Source: Diplonema japonicum (lineage: Eukaryota > Euglenozoa > Diplonemea > Diplonemida > Diplonemidae). Taken from it: DNA of 64,000 bases. Under the pieces are notes generated by a model. The model was given only the letters and a program-made list of their open reading frames with translations, had not been told where the DNA came from and ran no database searches. Below, piece by piece: positions 39,711 to 52,100 of the stretch. The first letter of the stretch is position 1; each line of letters starts with the position of its first letter. Location of the stretch: assembly GCA_964019335.1 (NCBI GenBank), contig OZ025734.1, positions 186,001 to 250,000 of the forward strand, given 5' to 3'. The translations under genes and the position numbers were made by a program.

Positions 39711-41477
39711 TCACCACCTTCCTGGAAGTGTGGACGAGGTAACTTGCGACCGTCTAGAAGGCGACACTGAGCGGGCCATGGGTGAACGAGACAGGTAAGT
39801 ACCCGGAATAGAAGGAGAAGCCGCTTGAGAAGGAACCCCACCACCAGTACCACCAGACTGCGCTACAACATATCTCTTCTTGTGCACAGAAGAAGATATG
39901 GAATCTGGTACCACCGGATGCCTCATCCAAGACTTAATCCTGCCATTTTCCTTCCCCGTCCAGTATGCAGGGTGGTGCGCACCAACCTTCGTCAACCCTG
40001 CTCCGCAAGCCGACACGATCTCCTCTTCTCCTTTCGTCCCTTTCACCCCCATGTATTTATGGTAAAAGTTGGACAAGACCCGATACTCGTCTTCCGTTGG
40101 GTCGGTGGCAATTTCAACACGTTTCTTTGCAGAGAATGTACCGCGGGAGGCGGTTCCGTACTCGTTGCATATGCTTCCGGGGGTGGTGCGTGTCAACCGG
40201 GGGTTTGTTTGCCAAGTGCTACGCGTTGGTAGAAGATCGTTGTTGTTGCTGTTGGTGTTGTTGTCCGAAGCCTTCTGGCCTGTCAGGTAGGTTAACTTGT
40301 CAGAGTACCAGCTTTCCTGCTGCATTGCTTCGATGGTCTTGTTTGCGTCTTCGAGCTTTGCGGTGAGGATTTTCTGCTTGGAAATGTATTCCCGAACGTG
40401 TTCTCTGTCCCCCCCCCGTTTGAGAACTTCGTTGTCTTTTTCGATCTGCGCGACGTGCTTGTGCAGCAGTGCCAGCGCTGAGCCTTGTCGAGCGGATTCT
40501 TGTTTTTGCCGCGATAGATTTTTTTTAACAGATTCCAGTTCGGATAGGGAATCGTGGAGGTCTTTGGTTTTCTGTTCTAGTGCGGACTTGAGCTGCTCCT
40601 GCTGGGTGACCTGTTCGGAGTGCATTGAGACTTTTTCTCGTTCGGCTCCGCTTTCCATCTGCCGTATTTTCTTCTTCAGTTTTTCGTTTTCGAAAACCAG
40701 GTCCTTGTTCATCCGCTCCGCCTCGTTTAACTTGCCAGCTTGTTCTTCTAGTGTATTTCTGAGCTCTTTGATGATGGCCCGTTCTGCGTCGATTTGAAGC
40801 TTGTGGTGCTTCACCCGTCCTTTGAGTTTCACACAGTTTTCACAATCCGGGCTTCCTTTGATTTCTGGTTCGTGTTCGTCCGCTTGTGTGGGTCCCGTGC
40901 TTTTCGACCGTTCTAGAGTGTTGTAGAATTTCTTCGCTTCGCGGTTTTCAAGGACCTCGCGGAGGCCTTTTCTGCAGTATTCCAGTGTTTCTTGTATTTT
41001 CAGCCCTTTTGTCAGACCGGTTGTAATCTGTTTGAAGCTGTCCAAGTGGATTTCGCTCGATGGCGTTTCGTGTTGAACAACAAGAGAGGTTAGCTCCTCT
41101 GTGGGCAACCCGCTTGGAAGTTTTTCAAGCATTGCAACCACTTCAGAGGTAGGGAGGAGATCCGTGCCTGAAGGGTCGGCTAGTCTGAATAGTTCTGTAT
41201 ATTTCACACATTTAAACCCTTCCAGGATTTGTGCGGTAGACTGGTTTTGCAGTAATTTCACGGTTTCGACGACGTTGATGAACTCATCCGCGTCTATCGA
41301 GCCGCTTGCGTCCTCGTCGCACTGTTTGAATATTTCTTCGATTTGGGTCAGAGGTGGGGAGTTCCCGAAGGACGCCATGAACCTGCTCAGCTCGGTGAGC
41401 CCTATGACACCGTTGCCGTCGGTGTCCATGAGCGCAAAAATCTCATGGTACTCTCCTTCCTCTTTGTCAGAGGGCAT
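39711..41477 (-). CDS. EF-hand protein with long coiled coil
   Basis: 588 residues. The N-terminus has a calmodulin-like EF-hand pair: loop DTDGNGVIGLTE at about 18-29 and DEDASGSIDADE at about 54-65, both with the expected acidic ligands. A less clear second lobe spans about 70-150. Residues about 210-395 form a continuous coiled coil (DAERAIIKELRNTLEEQAGK onward), beginning after a CxxC pair (CENCVKL). The C-terminal 170 residues are Ser/Pro-rich with one conserved-looking block (YRVLSNFYHKYMGVKGTKG). A Ca2+-sensing cytoskeletal or ciliary scaffold is plausible but not shown. The gene seems intact and intronless. Confidence 0.75.
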   Translation of the reverse strand: MPSDKEEGEYHEIFALMDTDGNGVIGLTELSRFMASFGNSPPLTQIEEIFKQCDEDASGSIDADEFINVVETVKLLQNQSTAQILEGFKCVKYTELFRLADPSGTDLLPTSEVVAMLEKLPSGLPTEELTSLVVQHETPSSEIHLDSFKQITTGLTKGLKIQETLEYCRKGLREVLENREAKKFYNTLERSKSTGPTQADEHEPEIKGSPDCENCVKLKGRVKHHKLQIDAERAIIKELRNTLEEQAGKLNEAERMNKDLVFENEKLKKKIRQMESGAEREKVSMHSEQVTQQEQLKSALEQKTKDLHDSLSELESVKKNLSRQKQESARQGSALALLHKHVAQIEKDNEVLKRGGDREHVREYISKQKILTAKLEDANKTIEAMQQESWYSDKLTYLTGQKASDNNTNSNNNDLLPTRSTWQTNPRLTRTTPGSICNEYGTASRGTFSAKKRVEIATDPTEDEYRVLSNFYHKYMGVKGTKGEEEIVSACGAGLTKVGAHHPAYWTGKENGRIKSWMRHPVVPDSISSSVHKKRYVVAQSGGTGGGVPSQAASPSIPGTYLSRSPMARSVSPSRRSQVTSSTLPGRW

Positions 41478-41617
41478 TTTCTTGGATTTTTTTTGGAGGG
41501 GGGAGGGAAAGTACTTTTTTAAAAAAAGTTTTTTTTTTTGCGAAATGAAGGGAAAAAAAAAAAAAAAAAATCACAGCTAAAGAAGGAAGGGAGAGACGGG
41601 GTGAGAGGGGGTGAGAG

Positions 41618-41663
<46 letters not shown>

Positions 41664-42234
41664 GGTCTTTTAACAATTGGCAAAATAAGAAAATGGCAAA
41701 AAAAAAAAAAAATTGGTGAAATTGGGATGGGGAGGGGAGCTACACAAAAGAAAAAAAAAAGTGAGGGTAAAAAAAGAAGGGGGGGGGGACGTAACCGGAA
41801 CTAAAACTTTTTTGATTTCTTTTTTTTTTTTTATTTCCTTTCTTTTTTTTTTTGACGCTTCTTTTTGTTTTTCTTCCCTCTTTTGTATTGCCTGTTTGCA
41901 CACTCCCCCTTATAAAAGGGAAGCAAATGGAGAAAAAAAAAAAACACACACACAAAAAAAAAGCACAAATGGGAGATAAAAAAATATTGCCAAGCAAGAA
42001 ATAACACGTGAGAGGAGGGAAAAAAGAGGAGGGGAAAAAAAAAAGCCACCCCATCAAAGAGTAGGATAATAGTATTTCTTTTTTGACACCTTGGATCTCT
42101 ATTTGAGTTCTTAAATTTCCCTTGGAGGAGCCCCCTCTGAGAAAATTCCCATTTCTTGCTTTATTGAAGGGGTGCGAATTGCTTCAGAAAGACGCAATTT
42201 GCGTTTCAGTAGATTTTGGGAAGTTATCACTAAG

Positions 42235-42268
<34 letters not shown>

Positions 42269-43161
42269 TAAAGTAACCATTAAGGGCTGCCTCTTGTGGT
42301 GTGAAGAAAAATGCTGACTCTAGAAACCCGAAGGGTTAAAAAAAAAAAAAAAAAAAAGTGAACAAAAATTTTTATCCAATTTTATTTCTTCCGAATTTCT
42401 AGAAAAAAACTAAAAGGGGGGAGCGGGGGGGGGGGGGGGGGGGGGAAGGGGCAGTTCACATTTCTCTCATTTTCATTTTTTTTTTTTTTTTTGGAATTCA
42501 AGGCAGTCTTCTTTCGTTGATATAGAAGGGGAATGAGTGTCCGAAAAAAAAAATGTTTGAGTAAAAAGAGGGAGTGGAGTGGAGGGGGAGGGGGTCAAGC
42601 TATAATTTCGTGTAAAAAAAAAAAAAAAGAGATTGCAGAAATAAACATAGAATAACGTATGCTACTACTTGGAGAAGTAAAACAATTCAAAAAAAAAAAA
42701 GGAACAAAGAGGGGATACAAATAAAAAATGACTAAAGAAAGATTAACCAAAAAGAAAATTCAAAAAAAAAATCTTTCTTATAACCCTCTCCCCTCAATGC
42801 CCATACTTATGTATAGATGAAAAGAAAAGACAACGCCTCAAATCTCTAAAAGCGTCCGGAAGAAAATTGCAAAAGCTGAACAACTGATTTTTTTTTTAAA
42901 CTTCCCAAGGGGGGGAAAATGTACTTACAACTCCAAAACTCCCCCCCCCCCCCCCCCCCCCGCCAAAACCTTCAGAAAAAAAAAGGGGAGGAAAAAAAAA
43001 ATACTTTTTTTCTCGATTTTCTCTCACGATTGACCAGACAGAGTTTCAGAGTTTGTGGGACGCGAAAAACAAAAAAAAAAAAGAAGAGGTTACAATCCAA
43101 TACGATTCGAGTGTTAAAAAAAAAAAAAAAAAAAGAGCTTGCCCCGTGTCTTTGTTCTCTT
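41478..43161. other. 1.7-kb gene-free stretch of homopolymers
   Basis: Contains very long A-runs (41620-41662, 42236-42266), a G-run at 42426-42445 and a C-run at 42943-42961. The part at 42060-42220 is of normal complexity but shows no ORF or clear repeat. This is probably the promoter and leader region of the EF-hand gene and the trailer of the giant adhesion gene. Confidence 0.6.
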
Positions 43162-46100
43162 TTAATATTGCGTTTCCGGTCTTGGGTCCTCATATCCAGC
43201 ATCCCCCCAATCAACAGTGTAAGGCTGCCATTCCTCATTTGGTTTTTCTGGAGGAGGCCTCGGCGGCGAATGGGACGGGTACAGCGTGTCAATTGGGTTC
43301 GTAGGAGGGGCGTCGTTGTACCCAGTTTCGTCAGATTCATGATACGAGGAGGAAGGGGGGTATTGAGAGTAACGGTCCTTGGGGTAGTCCCCTCCAGGGG
43401 CAACCGAGGTCATTTCTTTGCTGTCTGATTCTTGATATGTTTCTTTCGGGGCGGTCTGGTTCTCCTCATCGCTCTTGTCACCCCGGCAGCACAGGCAGCA
43501 CAAAGCCAGAAGCAAACACAGCAAGCAGAGCCCGCCGAGTAAAACAGCAAATCCGTGCCACCACCATTTAAATCCACTGTCATCATCACTGCTTACCGGA
43601 CGGGTGGTGACGTCGCATTCACCACATAATTTCAAATTTGTTTCTGCAGCATTGACATCACCCAAAGGAGAGCCTGCAGTGCCCAGGGAAGCATCAAGAG
43701 CTTGCCGCGCCTCTTGGAGGAGCTGGTTTTTTTTTTTTTTTTTTTTTTTTTTTTGCCCAAAGCTCATACCGCTTCCTGCGACTTCCCATTGTCCGCAGGT
43801 ATTGGGGACATCTTCACATCGAAGTCTACCACTGTTGTGCCTGCCTGTAGAACGTGTCCCTCTCTTGACGTGCCCAGATATTCGTTCCCAAGGCCGCACC
43901 TTTTTTTTTTTTTTTTAATTTCACAGTTTATTTCCCTCGGCCTAAATTCTCAAAGAGCGGGGAACGTAAAGTAGCGTTTTTTTTCCCACGGGCAAATAAA
44001 CTTTTAAGCCAAATTTAACAGGGCGGGGAAATAAACTAACATAATTCTTCCAGCTCTTTTTTTTTATCAAAGATGCCAAAAAGCAAGAAGGTAAAGCGCA
44101 TGGAAGAGATCTATGAGTCAAACACATATAAGAACCCTTCCTATGAAAAAGCGTGGACTGCGATGCTCGAGTCAGAGAACATAGCAGGGAAGCCGCGTGA
44201 GCAAGGTATCGTGAGCTACTCCCAAAGCAGGAGGGAAGCCGGGCTCAAGGCATCGAGCCTCTGGTGTCTTTACTCCAAATTGAACGCAACCTTCAAAGCC
44301 AAGTACAACTGCAAACTACAAGCTTGGCCTCGCTTGACGTCTTTGTTAAAGTCCTGGGACCGTAACGAAGAGCGTCACGTGGCTGCCACTTTATCAAGTG
44401 ACGAGGTTCAAGATTATATTGAACAAAAAAAAGGGACCGCTACCGCCGCTATCGTTGCTTGCATGTTTAGCGGGGGCATGAGAGCTTGCGAAGTGGTGTC
44501 GATGGAAATCAGCGACATTGTTAAGAATCAAGTTGATGGGAGGTTTATCTGCACCATAGCACGTTCAAAGACGGGTGGGCACACAAAATTCCACATGTGT
44601 ACTTGTTGCTACGACCTAAGAAAGAGACCAAGCGTCTGTTCCTTTCGGAGAGAGGAACGCCCATTGGCAAAAACAAGGTATACAAACTGGGGTACGATGT
44701 GGCATCCGTCATCACACACTTTTCGACGTTCTGCGGCCACAGCTGCTGCTGAAAACGGCGCATCTATCTCCATGATGCAATCAGATTTTGGATGGAGAAA
44801 CACAAGCATGCCAGCAATGTACGGGGAACAGAGCACAAGCAGTGTGCAACACATGGCAGGACTTTTTAGTCAAATACAGACCAGCCCAGGACCAGGAAGC
44901 CCAAGCCAGTCACAGGACGTCAACATCAATATCAACATCCGCACACGGCCAGGAGTAGATAGTACCCACTCCACCCCTTTTTTCTTTTCTTTTGCCATTT
45001 TTTATTTTTTTCATTCTACAAACAAGCGTGATAGTCCAGCGTATTCCGGAGTCCACGTCCCGCTCTTTGAGAATTTAGGCCTCGGGAAAATAAACTGTAA
45101 ATAAAACGCCGTATTCCGGGATAAAGTAGGGTTTACCTTTTCCCTCGACAGATTGTCCTGGCCCCTCGGAACCAATTTTTACCGAGCGAAGCGAGGTAAA
45201 AATTATGTCCTCGGGAGCCACAATCTGTCTCGGGGAAATAAACCCTACTTTATTGCCCCCGAATAAATAGTTTTTTTTTTTTTTTTTTTTGTTTGTTGAC
45301 ATACTGCAATTCAAATCTCCTGCTTGCCGTCACCGGGCACTCCATCACCGGGCATGCCTCCCCTGGGCACACCCAGAACACCGTGACACTCGTGACCACT
45401 CTGTTCGAGATGGCCCTCTGCACCGCGCTCCTGAACGTGCTCAGCTTGAAGTTCGCCTTCAACTGGTTCAGCCTCATCCTCAACACCGTGGTTTGACCTT
45501 AATTTTTTTTTTTTTTTTTTTTTTTTAAACTTTCCCTTTACATACCAACTGACCCCGGGAATGCGTCCTTGTAGCTCGGCGACTGCCTCCCAACATCCGT
45601 CCCCCACCACTGCGACAAAGGTGTGTCACCCTTCCCCGCAGGGCTGTCTTGATACTCAGGTGTCCTCTCGTACTGAGCCTGCGGCGCGAGGTCCTATAAA
45701 TAAAAAAAAAAAGTTTTTCCCCCCAACTTCTTTTCAACGTTCCAAACAACACACCTTATACAATGGAGAGTGCTCATACTCAGGCGAAGCACGGTAGGTG
45801 TCGAGAAGTCCCGGTGCCTTAGGCTGCGCAAAGTGTGATATTTCGAGGGCTTTCTCTTAAAAGGGCATACCAGGTTGAAATCGATGACGAAGTTCTGCGT
45901 CGACGACATGGCAGGGACACCGTTGTCTGTGAAAGTGCAGACGACATTTGACGTGAGGGCGGTGGCCTGACTAAGACCCGACTTGGCGACGAAGGACAGG
46001 TTCGCCACATTATTGACGATCTGGACAGACGGGAGCGTCGCGAAGAGGTGCGGGTTGGTCGCAGTACAAGACGACTCGACAGACTGCGTGCCCTCTGACG

Positions 46101-49100
46101 ACGGGCCCGGGTTAACCGTCATGAACTGGGGGAAGCTGTACTGCCTATCAGTGACATCTTGGTACACAGGGACGTTCCTGTTCTGGTCGGGGATCGAGAT
46201 CACCGGCGGGTCGTTCACCTCAGCAACGTCCACAGAGAATGTCATAACACGCGTTGCAGGCGGCACCACATCATCCCTCGCAGTGCACACTACATCTGTC
46301 GCGCCCACAGCGTTCGCTGCGATCTTGAACGTCAGCCTTCCAACCAGCACGCTGCTTGTATCAATGGCCGGTGGTGTCTCGAACATGGCGGGTTTTTCAG
46401 GAACGCATTCCACGATAACCTTCTGCCCGGCATCGACTTCGCTCTGTGGCCCTGCAGCCAAGCCTGTTATGAAGTCCTGTATGGTGACGGTGTCGGCGTC
46501 CTCTTGTATCATGATGACCGTCTGCTTCAGAGTCCCCACAGGCGGGTCATTACTGTCGATGACATTGACTGTAAAGGCAATGTTCGTCGCAGCGGGCGGC
46601 GACCCGTTGTCGATCATGCTGCAGGACACTTTTGTCGACCCGGACCTGTCGCCAGACGGTGTGAAGGCGAGGTTCCCACTGCTCGACACAGTGGGCTGTA
46701 TTGTGAACAGGCTGACATCCTCGGCAGTGCATGTGATGGCCACGGATTGCCCCGACTCGCTGCTGGGTCCAGCTTCGATCTGGTACACAAATGCTGTGGA
46801 CACAAAGGGGCCCCCGTCCTCTGTCACCGTTGCCACATTCGACTTCAGCAGCGCACTCGGCGCGTCGTTCACTTCGTTGATCGTCACAGAGAACTTGAAT
46901 GTCGTCACCAGAGGTGGAACACCGTTGTCCTGTACCCTGCACGTCACTTCCGTTGCTCCCACTGCGTCGGCTGCTGGTGTGAAGGTCAGCTCCCCTATCT
47001 GACTCCCGAAGGAGGCAATGCTGACAGGCGTCACGAACAGTGCAGGCTGCCCCGTTGTGCACGTCGTCACGATCACCTGCGATGCCTCCGACGGAGGCCC
47101 AGGGCTGAGAGGGTTCACAAACCTCGGGAACGCCGCAGCGCCCGAGTCCTCGTCGATGGTCACGCTGTTCATGCTGAGCGTGGCGATAGGCGGGTTGTTG
47201 ACCTCAGTGATCTGCACGGTAAACTGCACGGTGATGGACTGCGGGGGGTTCCCTGTGTCGGTGACAGTGCACGTCACCTCGGACGACCCAACAGCATTGG
47301 GTGCGGGCACCAACGACAGATCGCCCCGCGAGTTGATCGACGGCCTGCCTGCAGACGTGAACAGCGAGGCGTCCATCGGGACACACGAGATGCTCACAGT
47401 CTCCCCGCGTGCAACCTCTGCTGGCGGCCCCGGCGTGATCCCCGTCAGGAAGGAGGGAAGCTCGTACAGGGAGGTGCCCTCAGACACAGTGACAAACGTC
47501 TGCGACACCGTGGCGGTCGGGGGGTCATTCTGTTCCGTGACGGAGATGTCGAAGGTGATCGTGTTGGACTGCGAGGGTGACCCGTTATCAGAGATAACAC
47601 ACGTGGCCTTCGTGACACCACTCTTGTCAGTGGAAGGTGTGAACTCCAGCACTCCGAACTGGTTAGTCGTGGACCATCCTGCAAGGTTCAGCAGCGGACC
47701 TGCGCTGAGCAGCGTGGGGTCGTCCACCATGCACGACGACGACAGAACCTGGCCAAGCTCCGAGGTGGGGCCCGGCGTGACGGAGATGAACTCGTTGATC
47801 ACCACAGCATCGCTGTTCTCTCTGGCAGTGACGGTCATCTGATTCAGCACCACATTGGGAGGGTCGTTCACATCGGTGATGCTGATGGTGAAGTTTACAT
47901 CTGTAGACCTCTGAGGGATGCCGTTATCGGACACCGTGCAGTCCACACGTGTCTGACCCGCTGCGTCAACGCCCGGGGTGAACTCCAGGGTGCCGATCGT
48001 GCTGATCACTGGCGAGACACTGAACAGCGTGGTGTCCGCCGGTGTGCACGTGATAGTAGCGATGGACTGCCCGCTGCTCACTTCCACAGCAGGTCCTGGA
48101 GCCAAGTTAACCAGGTACGATGCCCTCGTGTACGGGCCGCTCTCCTCGTCAATTGTGACAACAGCCTGAGAGACATCTGCAGTGGGTGGTTGGTTCTCCA
48201 TGGCAACGGTGAAAGTCACGATAAGCGTCTCGGGTGGAGACCCGTTGTCCAGAAGTTCGCACGAGACAAGAGACGCACCCTCGCTGTTCACCGTAGAGGG
48301 CGTGAAGGACAGGTCGCCCGTGGCACGGTCCACCTGCGGCTGGCCAGCCGTCGCAAACAAGGACGGGGTGTCTGCCGTGCATGTGATGCTGACTGTTTGG
48401 GTGGACTCCTGCGGCGGCCCCGGTGTGATCCCCGTGATCCAGTCTTGGATAACTGTCGAGGTAGTTCCCACGGCAACAGACGCCCTGCCGCTCGGATGCA
48501 CCACCCCAGTGGGCTTGTCGTTGACCTCAGTCACTGTGACGGTAAAAGGTTTGATGTTAGTGGTCGAGATAGGTGTGCCGTTGTCGGACATGGCACATGA
48601 CACAAGCGACACGCCGCTTTCGTCGGCAGCAGGGGTGAATGTCAATTGCCCCGATATGGGATCAATCTTTGGAGAGCCGTCCAAAGGAGGTGTTGTGGTG
48701 GTGTCCTTGAGCCACAGGTTGGGGTTCCCCGATGCGGTGCACACAATCGTAATCGTCTGCATCGCCTCGGAAGCGGGCCCCGGGGAGATCATTGTGAGGA
48801 AGTTGTCCCCTGCGTAGGGGCCGTTGTCCTCCGGGACTGTGACCCCCATGTCGCACATGTCGCACGTGGCTGTCGGCAGGTCGTTTAAGTCAATGACTTC
48901 GATTGTGAACTCCACATGCGTTGTGGCAGAGGGCAGCCCGTTGTCAATGAGATCGCACGACACCAGCGACTCGCCTGCTTGGTCGGGACCGGCTTCGAAT
49001 GTCAGCCTCGCAGCACTGCCCATGACAGTGACGGTGGGCTGCCCCCCCGTGACGAACATCGCGCTGTTCGTGTGCGAGCATGAATAAGTAAAGGTTTGCC

Positions 49101-52100
49101 CAGCGAGAACCTCAAGGGGCGGCCCTGCCGCAAGCCCTTGCCAGTGCGAGTTAAATATGTGCGCCCCGGTGTCTTCGTCGACCCTCACGCGGTCAGAGGC
49201 CTGCAGCACAAGAGGCGGGTCGTTCACCTCTGTGACTTCAATGATGAATGCGATAGTGGTCTGCTTGGGGGGGATCCCGTTGTCGGTCAACGTACAGTCG
49301 ACGCCTGTCGAACCTGACGTGTCGGCCTGCGGCGTGAAGAGCAAAGCACCCGATGTGTCGATCCTTGGCTGGACGGCGAAGAATGTCGGATCGGAAGTAC
49401 ACACAATCACAAGTGACTGGCTTGACTCAGAAGGAGGCCCGGGTGAAAGAGGCTGCAGGAAGTTCTGTCTGACGACAGGCGGGGTGTCCTCCGTCACCAC
49501 GACGGGGTTCTCAGTGACAGTTGCCACGGGCGGGTCGTTCACCTCATCGATGACGATGTCGAAGGTAAAGGACTGGGTCTTCACAGGCACGCCTGTATCT
49601 GTCATAAGGCAGGACGCGGTTGTTCGTCCGGCAGCGTCGGGTGCTGTAACGAAAATCACGGTCCCTGTGGTGCCCACAGTTTGGATGGACGGGCGCTGCG
49701 TAAACAGCTCAGGCCTGTCGACCACGCAGGAGAAACTGAAACTCTGTGACGCCTGTTCACTAGGGGGACCTGGCGCCAGACCCGTCAAAAAGTTCGATGC
49801 CTCCACACGCCCCACATCTTCCTGCACCGTGATGGTCGGGCTCATCATCACCCCGTTCACCGTGACCTGCGGCGGGTCATTCACCTCAGTGATTTCAATC
49901 TCAAAGGTAGTGCTCCAGCTCAGCGGCGGCATACCATCGTCCACAAACACACATTGCACAATGGTAGACCCTACAGCATCAACTGCAGGGGTGAAGGTCA
50001 GGATACCATTAACACTTATAGTAGGCCCCGTTGCGAATAAATTCGCTTGGCCCGGCGTGCACGTAATGGTAAGAGTTTGTGGGATGAGCTGTTCCGAGAG
50101 GGGTCCGGGGATGAGATTGTCGACGATCTTTGTGTTGTAAGTGCCGCTGTCCTCTGCAACGGTGACACGAGGCATCAGGAGGGTACCCGTCGGGGGGTCG
50201 TTCACCTCACGGATAATGATTTCAAAGGACGCCACCGACGTAGTTTTGAGGGGGGTTCCATCGTCGGAAGCTTGGCAGTTGACAGCGGCGGTGCCCGCGG
50301 CGTCGGGGGCAGGGGTGAAAGTAATCTGCCCCTGCTGCAGTCCAGTCGTGCTACCTGATAAAGATGTCACCACAGGCCCACTGAAGAGTGTGGAGGACCC
50401 GAGCTTGACGGTGCATGTCACATCGACGTTCTGAGTGAGGCGCTCTGATTCGGGCCCTGGGGAGATATTCACGAGCACTGTAGCAGTGTGCACTGGGGAG
50501 TCCTCGTCCACGATAACCTGCAGCCCGGGCGTGATGAGCTCGATGGTCGGCGGGTCGTTTATCTCGTTGACCACGATCGAGAATGTTACAACCGTCGTTA
50601 GCGCGTCCTCGCCGTCTGTCGTCTTGGTGCACGGCACACCACCCACGTCGACACAGTCCTTCGCGGCACATGTTACAAGCGCCTCACCAGCTGCGTCTGG
50701 CTTCAGCCTAAACGTCAGTGTTCCTTTGTTTGCACCCGTAGCTGCCACAGCAGGTAGGGTGTCAAACATCGTAGGCATGTTCACATTGCAGTCCACCTGC
50801 AGCTGCTGCCCACAACCACAACCCGCCCCAGTCCCACAGGTGTTCGCACACAGCGGGTTCGCCATGTTCCAGTTCACAGCTGTGGCATCTGCAACGTTGA
50901 TCGGGATCAGACCGCAGCCAGGGAAAGTGTTCGTCAAAGGGCAGCCTCCGGTACCAGGCATTGGGTCCACTTCCCTCTGCGGCCCTGGGGCAAGGTCCGG
51001 GATGAGTAGCATGCTGTGCCCTGTCACAAGATTGGTGTCCTCGTCAACGACCACTTTCCCTGACGGCGCCACAGCGGGGTTCAGGGTTGCGATGGGGGGA
51101 TCGTTCACCTCGGTGATCCACAAGACGAACTCCTCATATGAAGGCCCGTTCACATTGGCAGGGACCCCAGCACCGTCATCTGACAGCCCGACCACCACCC
51201 ACGTGTGACCAGACATGTGTGTTGCAGATGTGAAGTGCAGGTCGCCACCATCGGGGGGCAGCAGGTTTGCCACAACAGGATTCGAGTGGAACAGTGCTGT
51301 ATCGTACGACTCTGTGGTGATGGTGCCCTTCATGTTCTCGACAGCAGCGCCTGTGGCCCACACCTGAGGGTCTTTCAAGTAGTTTGTGATGATCTGTGGG
51401 TCGGAGTCCTCAGGAACCTGCACCTCCCACCAGGGGTTCTTCACGCCGTCGAACTCGCTCGTGGGATAGTCAGACAGAGTGTAGTTGGGTGCTGTAAACT
51501 CAATGATGAACTCGATGGGGTCCGGCAGACGAATCAGGTCGTCCTGCACCTCCTGTGAGGGACACGCGAACCCAGTCGGGGAGACACCAGGTGCGCCGGT
51601 GCCAATACAAGCAGGAGCAGTGCCGGGGAACGTTGCGGCATCCCTGCAGCCAGATATGTAAGTTCCGAAGTTAGTTGTTGGCGCAGGCGCAGGGCACGCT
51701 GTGCCACCGTCGGGCTGGCCTTCATCAACCTGTGTGCACTGAATTCTGACAGTGCCTCGCTTGTACTTGTGGCTGTTAGATGTTTTGGAGCTAGCCCTGA
51801 ACACCAGCTGGTGGTTGAGTGATCTCCTCAACGGCCATATCGCGTTGGGGCACGCTGTGTGGGTCCCGACGTCGTAGCAGGCGCTCGAGAAGGTGGACGG
51901 GACCACCGCACCATCGAACATAGTTTCGTCACACACACCAGGGCCGTAGAAACTGGCCGGCTTGTTTCCTGGCTCGCACTTCGTCTTGCATTTCACGTTC
52001 CACTGCTGATCCCACATGTACAAAGCGTCGTTGAAGGGCCCTTGCTCGGAGGTGGGCCCTGGCAAAGCACCCACATGGCCCTGCCAGTTAGGTGTGAACG

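Larger units (their letters stand above)
43920..45104 (+). mobile_element. TIR-flanked tyrosine-recombinase element
   Basis: About 1.18 kb bounded by inverted repeats: ACAGTTTATTT..CC..GGCCTAAATTCTC onward at 43924-43960 and its inverse at 45060-45099. The repeats are about 40 bp long, with 23 bp perfect (GGCCTAAATTCTCAAAGAGC plus GGG). Inside, on the plus strand, is one recombinase gene. No reverse transcriptase or DDE transposase is present. Most tyrosine-recombinase elements of eukaryotes (Cryptons) lack terminal inverted repeats, and DIRS elements carry a reverse transcriptase, so this arrangement is unusual. I could not define a target-site duplication because both flanks are A/T-rich. 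Confidence 0.7.
43900..45304 (-). other. 1,405-bp intron hosting a mobile element
   Basis: Donor GTATGTCAAC followed by a 20-base A-run; the acceptor is an A-run ending AAAG. Phase 2: CA plus G restores Gln between FEL and CGLGN. Compared with its 47-61 bp siblings it is enlarged by about 1.35 kb of inserted DNA (43916-45270). Confidence 0.75.

Noticed and set aside
43162-43899. Independent small membrane protein starting MRPWERISGH
   Set aside because: That frame is wrong upstream of the 47-bp intron; another frame joins in phase to the adhesion gene and completes a SEA-like domain.
46159-47580. Long plus-strand open frames opposite the adhesion gene
   Set aside because: They are antisense shadows of the GC-richer modules; the minus-strand frame has clear repeated domains.
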